From contig NZ_ASRY01000078.1 in the NCBI RefSeq assembly GCF_000520815.1, positions 1 to 41,780 of the forward strand: a stretch of DNA of 41,780 nucleotides. Reading direction: 5' to 3'. The notes below the pieces were generated by a model. That model did not search any database and had not been told where the DNA came from. It worked only from the letters and a program-made list of their open reading frames with translations. Origin of the DNA: Paenibacillus maysiensis (GTDB taxonomy: Bacteria; Bacillota; Bacilli; Paenibacillales; Paenibacillaceae). This document shows, piece by piece, positions 34,533-41,780 of the stretch. Each line of letters opens with the position of its first letter. Positions within the stretch are counted from its first letter, which is position 1. Both the position numbers and the translations under genes were made by a program.

Positions 34533-35254
34533 AATTTGTTCTTTTCCACCTGTGTCAGTCGTCTGCCCTGAATATCAAATACGAGTTCGCCGCCGTTCAA
34601 TCCCCATATGCGTGAAGCAAAGCGTTCAGCCATTTCCAGCGGCAGTACGGTGATTACGGTCACCCGTTCGTCTGAGCACAGCTTTCGGAAGGTATCCATC
34701 ACATGAGCTGCTGAAGTCGGGTCAAGTCCATTTACAGGCTCATCAGCCAAAATAACCTTGGCTCCGTGAACGAGCGCTCGTGCAGTCGCTACCCGTTGCC
34801 GCTCACCGCCGCTAAGCTTGTCGCATTTGTCATGGGCCTTATCCAGCAAGCCCAGATCCTCCAACACGTCCATTGCTCCCATATAATCGTCAGAACGCAC
34901 CATTCCGGTCACCATTCTCCATAATGGAGTCTGACCCGATCTGCCGATCAGCACATTTTTGAGAGCGGTCCGATTCATATTTAAATGCGGATTTTGCTCC
35001 AGGTATGCCCATTCCCGCTTTATTTTCATTTTGACCGTCCATCCGGATTTCAGCACATCATGGCCGTCCACCATCAGACTGCCCTCCTCCCATGGCTCTT
35101 GCAAAGCAAGACAGCGCAGCAGTGTGGTTTTTCCACTTCCGCTCGGTCCCACTACGGCTATCAGTTCGCCCGGGTGAATTTCAGCATTAATCCCGCGAAG
35201 TAACGGGGTCCGTTCAGGCCCCACTTGCTTGGTCAGCTTCTGTATTCTGATCAT
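34529..35254 (-). CDS. ABC ATPase, PhnC-like, without a permease gene
   Basis: ATP-binding protein of 241 residues. Walker A GPSGSGKTT (near 37), Q-loop AYLEQNPHL, signature LSGGERQR, Walker B VILADEPVNGLDP. The stretch NVLIGRSGQTPLWRMVTGM closely follows the phosphonate importer ATPase PhnC, but the H-loop region reads ITVLPLEMAERF and lacks the usual His after the D-loop (normally V-T-H-x). No permease or binding-protein gene of phosphonate type adjoins it. It is coupled by a four-base overlap to the lipoprotein gene. AAAGGGG precedes the ATG. It may serve a sensing complex or a permease encoded elsewhere. Confidence 0.85.
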   Translation of the reverse strand: MIRIQKLTKQVGPERTPLLRGINAEIHPGELIAVVGPSGSGKTTLLRCLALQEPWEEGSLMVDGHDVLKSGWTVKMKIKREWAYLEQNPHLNMNRTALKNVLIGRSGQTPLWRMVTGMVRSDDYMGAMDVLEDLGLLDKAHDKCDKLSGGERQRVATARALVHGAKVILADEPVNGLDPTSAAHVMDTFRKLCSDERVTVITVLPLEMAERFASRIWGLNGGELVFDIQGRRLTQVEKNKL

Positions 35255-35336
35255 CTTTGTGATTCCCCTTTGTCCGCCATCAATACTGTCTATAGTTTAT
35301 AGTAAATGTGAAACAAATACCATGCAAACCGCAGTT

Positions 35337-36494
35337 TTATGCCGTCGATATTCTTTTTCGGAATAACAATCCCAACAACCCAAAAACCACGTAGCTGCCC
35401 CCGAGAACCAGAAACATGCTGCCTTGGGTTCCATAGTCCAGTAGCGTCCCGCTAATGTTAGGTCCAATCACACTTCCCAGATTAAAATGAAAGGATGCCA
35501 GCACATTGGCGGCGGCTAATAACGATTTGGGTAGCAGGTCAGCGGCATAGGCCAGCCCCAGGGAGAAAAAGGAGCCGACCAAACCGCCTGCCACTGCCAA
35601 CAATACTAATGTCAGCATAAAATGATTGCCGCTCCACGGTATCAACATAAAGATCAATCCACCCGCTATCCCTACGCTTATAAGCACCTTTTTACGGCCC
35701 CAACGATCACTCCATATACCTAGCGGCAGTTGAAGTACTAATCCACCTAAGCTGACAAAGGGCAGCAACGCGGCAATCTCATCGGTATGAAAGCCAATGC
35801 GAAGACCATATACCGGAAAGTTGCTGTTCAGGCTGGCTTCCATATAACCGTACAAAAATGCAGGCAGCAGCGCGTACCATGCCCAGCTATAGCTGCGCCG
35901 GAATCTTTGTGCTGGACGCGCCTCGGTTTCCAGCTTTTCCGGTCTGGAATCCGGTAGCTTAATGAGCACCAGCAGCAGAACGAGCAAGCACAGTAAGGCC
36001 AGCACTGCAAATGGAACCAGCATCCCGTAATCAAGTAACCACAATCCAAGCGGCCCCAATGCAAACCCCAGACCGTAGGACATGCCATAAAAAGAAATGT
36101 TGCGCCCACGATTCTCTGCCGGAGTCACCAGCAGTATCCACAGTTGGGCAGAATAATGCAATGCACTGTCCCCGATTCCGACTAGCAATCGCAGTATGAA
36201 CCACACCCGGATATCGGGGATTAGCGGGAATAGCAGTAGCGTAAAACACACAAGCACGAGCCCTCCAGCCATCAGCTTTTTGAAGCCCAACCATCCCAAT
36301 GTCCGTTCAGCTACCAGCGTCATAACAAATGAACCAATATACAACGCTGCGGCATTCATTCCGTTCAGCGAAGAAGAAACTCCCATCTGTTCCAAAGATA
36401 TAGACAAAATCGGCAGCAGTAGCCCTTGACACAGTCCGGCCACAACAATAACCGCAATTAAGATAAAGTAATGCACCCGCATGGACGACGACAT
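35337..36494 (-). CDS. MFS transporter
   Basis: Major facilitator superfamily membrane protein of 385 residues with about 12 hydrophobic helices. The loop 2-3 type motif is weak (LGWLGFKKLMAGG), while the second half carries a clear GIWSDRWGRKKVLI signature. Similar proteins are annotated as drug or sugar efflux carriers; the substrate is unknown. The ATG at 36494 has GGAGG 8 bases upstream; an earlier in-frame start would add 12 residues without one. There is no terminator between this gene and the ATPase operon 82 bp downstream, so cotranscription is possible. A promoter plus intrinsic terminator lies upstream and might attenuate it. Confidence 0.88.
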   Translation of the reverse strand: MSSSMRVHYFILIAVIVVAGLCQGLLLPILSISLEQMGVSSSLNGMNAAALYIGSFVMTLVAERTLGWLGFKKLMAGGLVLVCFTLLLFPLIPDIRVWFILRLLVGIGDSALHYSAQLWILLVTPAENRGRNISFYGMSYGLGFALGPLGLWLLDYGMLVPFAVLALLCLLVLLLVLIKLPDSRPEKLETEARPAQRFRRSYSWAWYALLPAFLYGYMEASLNSNFPVYGLRIGFHTDEIAALLPFVSLGGLVLQLPLGIWSDRWGRKKVLISVGIAGGLIFMLIPWSGNHFMLTLVLLAVAGGLVGSFFSLGLAYAADLLPKSLLAAANVLASFHFNLGSVIGPNISGTLLDYGTQGSMFLVLGGSYVVFGLLGLLFRKRISTA

Positions 36495-36669
36495 TATGCT
36501 TCCTCCAGATATAACATAATAAAATATCAATAAGTAAAACGAATGTTAAGGAATGATTTGGATTTCATTCCATAATAAATAGATATTCTTATTACTATGT
36601 ATAGCAGTCACGCACACACAACCAAACTACATGCAAATTCCGGTATTTTTAGTGCATAAAAGAAAGGAT

Positions 36670-36700
36670 AAAAAAAATCGCCATCTAAGATGACGATTTT
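36670..36700 (-). terminator. Intrinsic terminator of the candidate RNA
   Basis: 12-bp stem with three-base loop and eight T on the minus strand. One pair is U-G in the minus RNA but would be a C-A mismatch in the plus RNA, so the direction is minus. Confidence 0.75.
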
Positions 36701-36789
36701 ACGGAAAGCTTGTCTGATAAGTAACCGACTCCGCATCGTTAGGGAGCCTTGTATGTTCAATCCGAACCGATTCACGTCACAGCGCACTA
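36670..36789 (-). ncRNA. Candidate small RNA or attenuating leader
   Basis: About 120 bases on the minus strand framed by a good promoter and a strong terminator, with no open frame. Hairpins visible: GGCTCC with GGAGTC around a 10-base loop, and a terminator of AAAATCGTCATC, loop TTA, GATGGCGATTTT plus more T. It could be a free small RNA or the 5' leader of the MFS gene, which starts 176 bases further on. I do not recognise a known riboswitch class. Confidence 0.55.
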
Positions 36790-36795
36790 TTTTAT

Positions 36796-36824
36796 ATTAT
36801 AGTGGACAATGCCCAGCAGAACAA
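36796..36824 (-). promoter_or_regulatory. Sigma-A promoter in the MFS upstream region
   Basis: On the minus strand TTGTTC (36824-36819), 17 bases, then a perfect TATAAT (36801-36796). The start would be near 36789. Confidence 0.65.
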
Positions 36825-36934
36825 GCCATAATAAATAAGTGAGCAATTTCAAAATGCTCATGTTGTGCTTATGGACGGGCTTAATTACGTTCACCGCTCT
36901 GGGCTCGAAGACAGAATAGGAGGCATTTGATTCC

Positions 36935-37852
36935 ATGAGTTATCAAATTAAAATAGACACTTCTCCAATTTACGAATTACTCGGCAGCTTTATGGCCTAT
37001 GTAACCAAAAAGTGGGTACACGACATGGACTTGGGCCACGAGTGGATCGACAAGGTGGATGCACGGCTGCAAAACGAAGTGCGCTCCGAGCTTACTTCGG
37101 CGCAGGATTGCCCTTTTAGCGATTATGACGCGCTTTATGTTTGGGCTTTGCTTCGACCGGAATCGGATGAAATATCCGATTATATCGCTTATTTGGACAA
37201 CGGCCCGGATGAAGACATGTTCAAGCTGATTGTACCGCATGTTCCTTTTTTAACCTTTGAAGAATCTTTGCGCATTCGCAAGGTATACGCCCCTCTCCTC
37301 AAATTATGGGACCGGGACTATTTCCGGGCCATGGAAAGCGAACTGCGTGTGCTGGCAGAGGAAGATGCTGCTGAGAAACGCATGCTGCTGAGCAAAATGG
37401 AGCCGGAAGCACTGGTTGAATACGCTACAGCCGGACTGATCGTGCCTCATATGGAAGATTTGGATACCGTTGTTCTGTTTCCAGTCGTCCATAATCGTCC
37501 GATTAATTCGTACTGTTTTTATACCCGTATGCTGCTGATCCAGTATCCGGTAGACGTTCCCGAAGAAAGTGAGGAAGAACCTCCTACACTCCTGCTTCGG
37601 CTGACCCGGGCGGTAAATGATCCACAACGTCTGCGGATTCTGCGTTATGTGGCTCAAGGCCCTAAATCCCTCGAAGATATGCGTCATGATTTGAGCCGAT
37701 TGGAAGACACACTCATGTCTGATATGATGATTTTACGAGTAGCTGGTCTGCTCCGTATCCACATTGGACGTTATCACAAGGAAAAATTCAGCATTCGCCC
37801 CGACGGAGCGGCTGATTTACAGGTATTTTTGGAATCCTATATCAGACTGTAA
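36935..37852 (+). CDS. ArsR-type transcriptional regulator with extra N-terminal domain
   Basis: Protein of 305 residues. The C-terminal third (about 215-305) is an ArsR-like winged helix: RLTRAVNDPQRLRILRYVA, the recognition helix region DLSRLEDTLMSDMMIL and the wing LLRIHIGRYHKEKFSI. The first 200 residues are helical, acidic and unfamiliar; the layout resembles larger Firmicute ArsR-like regulators with an N-terminal sensing part (DUF5937-type). There is no Cys metal-binding motif, so metal sensing is unlikely. AGGAGG lies 11 bases upstream. A HAD hydrolase gene follows after 65 bases, probably in the same transcript. Confidence 0.75.
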   Translation: MSYQIKIDTSPIYELLGSFMAYVTKKWVHDMDLGHEWIDKVDARLQNEVRSELTSAQDCPFSDYDALYVWALLRPESDEISDYIAYLDNGPDEDMFKLIVPHVPFLTFEESLRIRKVYAPLLKLWDRDYFRAMESELRVLAEEDAAEKRMLLSKMEPEALVEYATAGLIVPHMEDLDTVVLFPVVHNRPINSYCFYTRMLLIQYPVDVPEESEEEPPTLLLRLTRAVNDPQRLRILRYVAQGPKSLEDMRHDLSRLEDTLMSDMMILRVAGLLRIHIGRYHKEKFSIRPDGAADLQVFLESYIRL

Positions 37853-37917
37853 TTTGAACTGTATCCTCAGTTATAATCGAACATCGTTAAAGCGTTGGCT
37901 TGGAAGGAGTATGCAAC

Positions 37918-38682
37918 ATGTCGTATCCGAAGCAGCATATTTTATTTGATCTTGATGACACTCTGGTCCACTGTAATAAGTATTTCGATCTTATTCTCAA
38001 CCACTTTTTCGAGTTGCTTCAGGAATGGTTTGCAGCCCATAACCTGACGAAAAATACAATTCGTGAAAAGCAAATCGAAATTGATATAGCTGGAGTGCAT
38101 CAGGTAGGCTTTGCCAGCGAGCATTTTCCACAGTCTTTGATTGATACGTACCACTTTTTTTCGGAACAGTTTGGACGCCGTACCGATCCGCGGGAAGAGC
38201 AGGAGCTTCGCTCACTTGGGCGAAGTGTGTACGAGCAGGAAATCGAACCGTATCCTGGGATGGTCGAAACGTTAAATTCGCTCCAAAAAGCTGGACATTC
38301 CCTGCATCTGTACACCGGCGGTGAGCAGGTCATTCAGGAAAAGAAGATTGAACAGATGAAGCTGGCTAACTATTTTGATGATCGCATCTACATTCGTCAG
38401 CATAAAAATGTCGAGGCTCTGGAGGAAATTATCCAGATGAATAGCTTTGATCGAAGCATCACCTGGATGATTGGTAACTCTCTGCGCACCGATGTATCAC
38501 CCGCCCTTGCGGCAGGCATTCATGCTGTATACCTCAAGCAGGCCAAGGAGTGGGTTTACAATATGGTAGAGCTGCAAAAAAACGTTAACTCCGTGATGTA
38601 TACGATACAGAAGTTAACAGAAGTACCCCGAGTGATACACGAAAGCATTCAATTGCATCAACAAAAAAGGACTCTCGGCTAG
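37918..38682 (+). CDS. HAD-superfamily hydrolase
   Basis: Haloacid-dehalogenase-type phosphatase of 254 residues. Motif I is FDLDDTLV with the nucleophile and acid Asp pair (near 13 and 15), motif II is LYTGG, and motif IV is MIGNSLRTDVSPALAAG, all needed for activity. The insert after motif I is helical (C1 cap). The ATG at 37918 follows AAGGAG by 8 bases; a TTG six codons earlier is unlikely. It follows the ArsR-type regulator and may be regulated with it. The substrate is unknown. Confidence 0.88.
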   Translation: MSYPKQHILFDLDDTLVHCNKYFDLILNHFFELLQEWFAAHNLTKNTIREKQIEIDIAGVHQVGFASEHFPQSLIDTYHFFSEQFGRRTDPREEQELRSLGRSVYEQEIEPYPGMVETLNSLQKAGHSLHLYTGGEQVIQEKKIEQMKLANYFDDRIYIRQHKNVEALEEIIQMNSFDRSITWMIGNSLRTDVSPALAAGIHAVYLKQAKEWVYNMVELQKNVNSVMYTIQKLTEVPRVIHESIQLHQQKRTLG

Positions 38683-38693
38683 ATAGCACCGCT

Positions 38694-38767
38694 AATATCC
38701 CCCCAAGTAGACACTCAAAAAAGTCCACATGGTATCATGAGGCTAGAGAGAACTTGGAGGGGATATT
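38694..38767. repeat. Inverted-repeat element, possible IS end remnant
   Basis: Arms AATATCCCCCCAAGT and ACTTGGAGGGGATATT (one base longer on the right) enclose 43 bases that include GTAGACACTC and AAGTCCAC. The tip-like sequence followed by a strong binding-site-like GGAGG resembles the left end of an IS3-family element without its transposase. A terminator with a large loop is the alternative, since T-runs follow. Confidence 0.4.
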
Positions 38768-38809
38768 TTTTTACTTTTAAAGCTGCCAACGATTTCAGTC
38801 AAATTCAAA

Positions 38810-38860
38810 CAGCGCGTGCCGATTAAGGATCGGCACGCGCTGGCTGCTTAGTCTTTTTTT
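38810..38860 (+). terminator. Terminator between the HAD and acyltransferase genes
   Basis: 14-bp GC-rich stem CAGCGCGTGCCGAT / ATCGGCACGCGCTG with 5-base loop. TCTTTTTTT follows on plus; on minus only three T follow, so it may work both ways. Confidence 0.8.
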
Positions 38861-38866
38861 ATTTAT

Positions 38867-40165
38867 CTACTTGGCAGGGGGATAACCATTCAACAAATGT
38901 TCCACGGATAAAATCCGGTCAAAAAGACCAAAGACTTCTTCCGAATCGTAAAGATTCTCCAATACGCTGAGCTCCATCATTAAACATCCCGAAAGCGTAG
39001 CCGTTGTGAGCAATAACGACTGGTTTTTGATGGAAAAATAGATGGTATCCACCCATTCCTCCATAATCGGATACGATATGACTCCCAGATTGGACAAGGT
39101 GATGGTAAAATTCCACAGGGGGAATCTTTCAGGCATTGTTTTCATAACCAAATCAAGACACTGTTGTTTATATTTCCGATATGAATTGGAAAACGAAGCA
39201 AAAAAGAGCGACAACGCATAAGGAACCCCCCTTTTGAACCATTTGAACGCGGATTTCACCTGTTTTTCCAAATTTCCAGCCCGGAAAAATTGCATTGGAA
39301 GGCTTGCGACGTAATTGCCGTGCATAGTTTCCGGCGAGTAGTTATGCAGAAACTTCAAATCCATAGGCATGGAGACAAACACGCGTTGCTTGCCGGGAGC
39401 ATGCTGTAGTAGTCCATCAGTCATTCGATAACAGATGTATTCGGTTAATGTCATTTTTAGGCTCCGGCATCGCCGTAAAATCTCACCAGTCTCCTCTTTG
39501 CTGAATCTATACGATTTTTTGACATAACCGCCGCCTTGCTCCGGCCTTCTGCCGTAACTCAAATCAACGGTTTCGCCAGCGCCTGTCCCTTTTCCCCTAA
39601 CCCTGGTCATAAAACCTGCAACAAAAACCGGCATCCACATAAAAGCGGAAAATCTTCTTTTCATACGCAACAGCCTGTCTTTGGAGACGTCGCCCTTTGC
39701 CGCCTTATTTTCCGGCTCGGAATCTGGTTCGCCTGAGTAATATTCCAGCCATCTCTTGATCCAGAAAACCAAGCTCAGCCCATTAGCCACTGCATGGTTC
39801 ATCGCAAATATCATTGTATATTCATTTATAGGGTAAATACGAAACGGAAGTCTGGCATTGGTCGGGCTGTACCGAGCCAGTACCTCCTCCTCCGTAAAAT
39901 ATTGGGAAAGCTTCACCTTTTCAGCCTCCAGAAAATGTTCCAGCTCTTCCTGAGAAAAACGCCCCCATACAAACGTGTCTTTTTCGAATTGTTCCACCCT
40001 TTTGGCTTGCAGCAAAGGATTGTCCATGATGAGTGAGCTGTAGCTAAAAAACAATTTTTCAGCGTCGATTCTTCTTTTAAAAGTAACCGTTGCGATTATG
40101 CTATTGGATAAAATATAATCTTCAGTTCCGAAAAAGTAGGTGCTCGCCAGTTTAATCGCATCCAT
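38867..40165 (-). CDS. Condensation-domain-like acyltransferase
   Basis: Protein of 432 residues resembling the CoA-dependent acyltransferase / condensation superfamily (alcohol O-acetyltransferase, PapA and WES-type enzymes). The active-site motif that is normally H-x-x-x-D-G reads H124-A-V-A-N128-G here, in FAMNHAVANGLSL, so Asp is replaced by Asn while the catalytic His is kept. A later TLSNLGVISYP segment corresponds to the structural motif near the tunnel exit. It begins 28 bases after the NRPS gene with GAGGGAGGGAG before the ATG, so it is in the same operon. It could acylate the peptide aldehyde or alcohol released by the synthetase. Substrate not known. Confidence 0.75.
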   Translation of the reverse strand: MDAIKLASTYFFGTEDYILSNSIIATVTFKRRIDAEKLFFSYSSLIMDNPLLQAKRVEQFEKDTFVWGRFSQEELEHFLEAEKVKLSQYFTEEEVLARYSPTNARLPFRIYPINEYTMIFAMNHAVANGLSLVFWIKRWLEYYSGEPDSEPENKAAKGDVSKDRLLRMKRRFSAFMWMPVFVAGFMTRVRGKGTGAGETVDLSYGRRPEQGGGYVKKSYRFSKEETGEILRRCRSLKMTLTEYICYRMTDGLLQHAPGKQRVFVSMPMDLKFLHNYSPETMHGNYVASLPMQFFRAGNLEKQVKSAFKWFKRGVPYALSLFFASFSNSYRKYKQQCLDLVMKTMPERFPLWNFTITLSNLGVISYPIMEEWVDTIYFSIKNQSLLLTTATLSGCLMMELSVLENLYDSEEVFGLFDRILSVEHLLNGYPPAK

Positions 40166-40192
40166 TTTTCTCCCTCCCTCCCTTCTATTCTT

Positions 40193-41780
40193 TTACATAA
40201 ACCCTACTTTTTTGACATGATCCATCATCAGCTTCACTTTTTGACCGTCCAGCCTGGACCACTCAAACCCCATCGCCTGCAAAATACCATCAGTCTTTTT
40301 GTTCATCGTCATGAACAACGTTTTGCTTGCTCCCTCAAAGAAGACGTTGGAATGAACAAGAATCCGGGCAACCTCCTGCTCCGTCTCTGGTTCATCGTAT
40401 TTTTCAAACATGTATTCGGTAAAATCCTCCACTGGCATTGGCTTTACATTTATATCCGCTTGCTTCAAAAGCTTGGAAAAAGATATCATGCTAACCTGAT
40501 GGCTGTTAAACAGATGATAGGTTTCGTTGATTAAATTTTTCCGGTCGAACAGGAGTACAACTGCCTTGGCCACCTCATCCACAAAGGAGAAGTTCATGGT
40601 TTTATCTTGAATTGCGGGGACCCGGCCAAGTGTGATCATCGATTTTACCAATGAATAAAATGCATTATCCGAGATATTTTCCTGGAAGATCCCCGAATTG
40701 GAATCAAACACGAGATTCCCGACTCTGAACACATTGGAATCAAGCCCTTGTTGCCTTGCTTTAACAATCTCTTTCTCGGCTTCGAGCTTTGTCATAACGT
40801 AATAGTTATCAGAGCTTTGTTCGACATTGCAATCATATTCAGTGAACATGATGCTGCTCTGGTCTTCTATCCAGCCACTACCTACGCTGGTGGTGGAAAC
40901 GAAATTGTAGGTTTTTTTCTTCCCTGTACCAGCAAATTCGATCAGTCTTTTGTTCCCTTCCACATTGACCGCCTGAAATTCCGAGTAATGCCCAAAATGC
41001 TTCACATTTGCCGCCGAGTTAATGATCGCATCAATGCTTCCGGCCAAATCCTCATAGCGCTCCTGGCTCAGTCCAAAGTAGTCCTGGGTTAAGTCTCCGC
41101 AAAACACGCACACTCTGTCTTCCCAGGCATTCTCCCCAAGCTCAAGACCAAAATGGAACTTCAGCTTCGCCCACAGTCTTTCCAGCGCCTCATCGTCACT
41201 CGTTCCCCGAACAGGTACATACACCTTATATTCCGTATTTTGCAGCAGTTGAAACAAAATATGGATTCCCAGATACCCTGTTCCTCCTACCAGCAGAACA
41301 TTACGGTAGCCAGCCCGTTCAGAAAGATCGATATTTTCATAACCCTGATTTTTCTTTTGGTATTCTTTGAGACTCTCGCGCATTTTCCAGACAACACCAG
41401 GTACGCCGTTTTCCCCAGAAGCTGCCGCTTCCCGTAAGGCGTACACGAATTGTTTTAATCTGTCTTTGGAATACTTAATGTTATCCGCCAAGGCCCGAAT
41501 CGTCGGATATTGAAAGATGTCGTTAATGCCCACTTCAAAATCCAGCGCCAGCCTCGAAACCACCTGAATCGCCTTGATCGAATTGCCACCCAGTCTAAAG
41601 AAATGCTCATCAATTCCGATCGAATCCATGCCGAGAATCTCCTGCCATACCTTCTGGATTTTCAAATCAACGTCATTTCTTGGGCTGCTGACTGTGTGAT
41701 CGCTTCCCTGCCATTCAGGCTCGGGCAATGCCTTTCGGTCAATCTTTCCGCTCGGAGTCATCGGCATGTCATCCAGCTGC
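40193..41780 (-). CDS. Nonribosomal peptide synthetase, C-terminal part: A(end)-PCP-reductase (partial)
   Basis: The frame is open to the right edge, so this is the end of a larger synthetase; about 528 codons are seen. First comes the end of an adenylation domain with core motif A10 (TPSGKIDRKALPEP, Lys in GKID), then a carrier domain (about 30-105) with the phosphopantetheine Ser in FFRLGGNSIKAI, then a terminal thioester reductase domain (about 150-528) with NADP motif VGGTGYLGIH and catalytic pair in YYVMTKLEAE. Reductase domains release the peptide as aldehyde or alcohol instead of by hydrolysis. No thioesterase follows. The next gene on the strand is an acyltransferase. The product is unknown. 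Confidence 0.92.
   Translation of the reverse strand, partial: QLDDMPMTPSGKIDRKALPEPEWQGSDHTVSSPRNDVDLKIQKVWQEILGMDSIGIDEHFFRLGGNSIKAIQVVSRLALDFEVGINDIFQYPTIRALADNIKYSKDRLKQFVYALREAAASGENGVPGVVWKMRESLKEYQKKNQGYENIDLSERAGYRNVLLVGGTGYLGIHILFQLLQNTEYKVYVPVRGTSDDEALERLWAKLKFHFGLELGENAWEDRVCVFCGDLTQDYFGLSQERYEDLAGSIDAIINSAANVKHFGHYSEFQAVNVEGNKRLIEFAGTGKKKTYNFVSTTSVGSGWIEDQSSIMFTEYDCNVEQSSDNYYVMTKLEAEKEIVKARQQGLDSNVFRVGNLVFDSNSGIFQENISDNAFYSLVKSMITLGRVPAIQDKTMNFSFVDEVAKAVVLLFDRKNLINETYHLFNSHQVSMISFSKLLKQADINVKPMPVEDFTEYMFEKYDEPETEQEVARILVHSNVFFEGASKTLFMTMNKKTDGILQAMGFEWSRLDGQKVKLMMDHVKKVGFM

Larger units (their letters stand above)
36495..36934. other. 440-bp divergent intergenic region
   Basis: Lies between the MFS gene (minus) and the ArsR-type regulator gene (plus). 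It contains a minus-strand sigma-A promoter, about 120 bases of structured sequence and an intrinsic terminator (36670-36824), and the GGAGG of the regulator gene at 36919-36923. No open frame with a ribosome binding site was found. Confidence 0.6.

Noticed and set aside
34529..35254. Phosphonate import operon
   Set aside because: Only the ATPase resembles PhnC. No PhnD or PhnE gene is present, and the coupled genes encode a lipoprotein and a two-component system.
37764..37949. 61-codon open frame between the ArsR-type and HAD genes
   Set aside because: Overlaps both genes out of frame, with no ribosome binding site.

Overview
The window looks like chromosomal DNA of a Paenibacillus, most likely close to P. 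polymyxa. This rests on gene content and style: a ribose operon, a multidomain GH74 xyloglucanase, a PspA cluster of Firmicute type, strong AGGAGG ribosome binding sites, GTG and TTG starts and moderate GC. No marker gene is present, so the species is an inference. There are 29 protein genes (two run off the window edges), one lipoprotein remnant, a c-di-AMP riboswitch, one candidate small RNA and many hairpin terminators. I saw no rRNA, tRNA, CRISPR array or intact transposase.

Left part (1-8690). The minus strand carries rbsR-rbsK-rbsD-rbsA-rbsC, tightly packed, with a promoter and a perfect 20-bp LacI-type operator in front of rbsR. A divergent FrnE/DsbA-like gene, an atypical SDR dehydrogenase, a secreted copper-amine-oxidase-N-like protein and an auxin-efflux-type carrier follow.

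Middle part (8691-22620). A GH74-CBMX2-CBM3 xyloglucanase lies between two copies of a 34-bp direct repeat, next to a truncated ABC lipoprotein and a LexA-like box with no target gene. Then come a GNAT acetyltransferase, a XerS-like recombinase, molybdenum cofactor genes moeA-mobB, an envelope-stress-type cluster (pspA behind an ECF-sigma-type promoter, DUF350, DUF4178, DUF4247), a NamA/YqjM old yellow enzyme, a polysaccharide deacetylase, and a LysM-3D wall protein under a c-di-AMP riboswitch. A dif-like palindrome sits in the convergent gap between the last two.

Right part (22621-41780). An amino-acid ABC transporter with a fused binding protein and permease is followed by a membrane protein with a Cys/His/Gly tail and by a glycogen locus (glgA and glgB on minus, glgC divergent on plus). 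A compact unit then combines a PhnC-like ATPase, an FG-GAP lipoprotein and a two-component system, with an MFS transporter upstream. The gap upstream of the MFS gene holds a promoter-hairpin-terminator unit that fits a small RNA or an attenuating leader. An ArsR-type regulator and a HAD hydrolase follow. The window ends in a nonribosomal peptide synthetase whose last module finishes in a reductase domain, followed by a condensation-like acyltransferase: the end of a biosynthetic cluster extending to the right.
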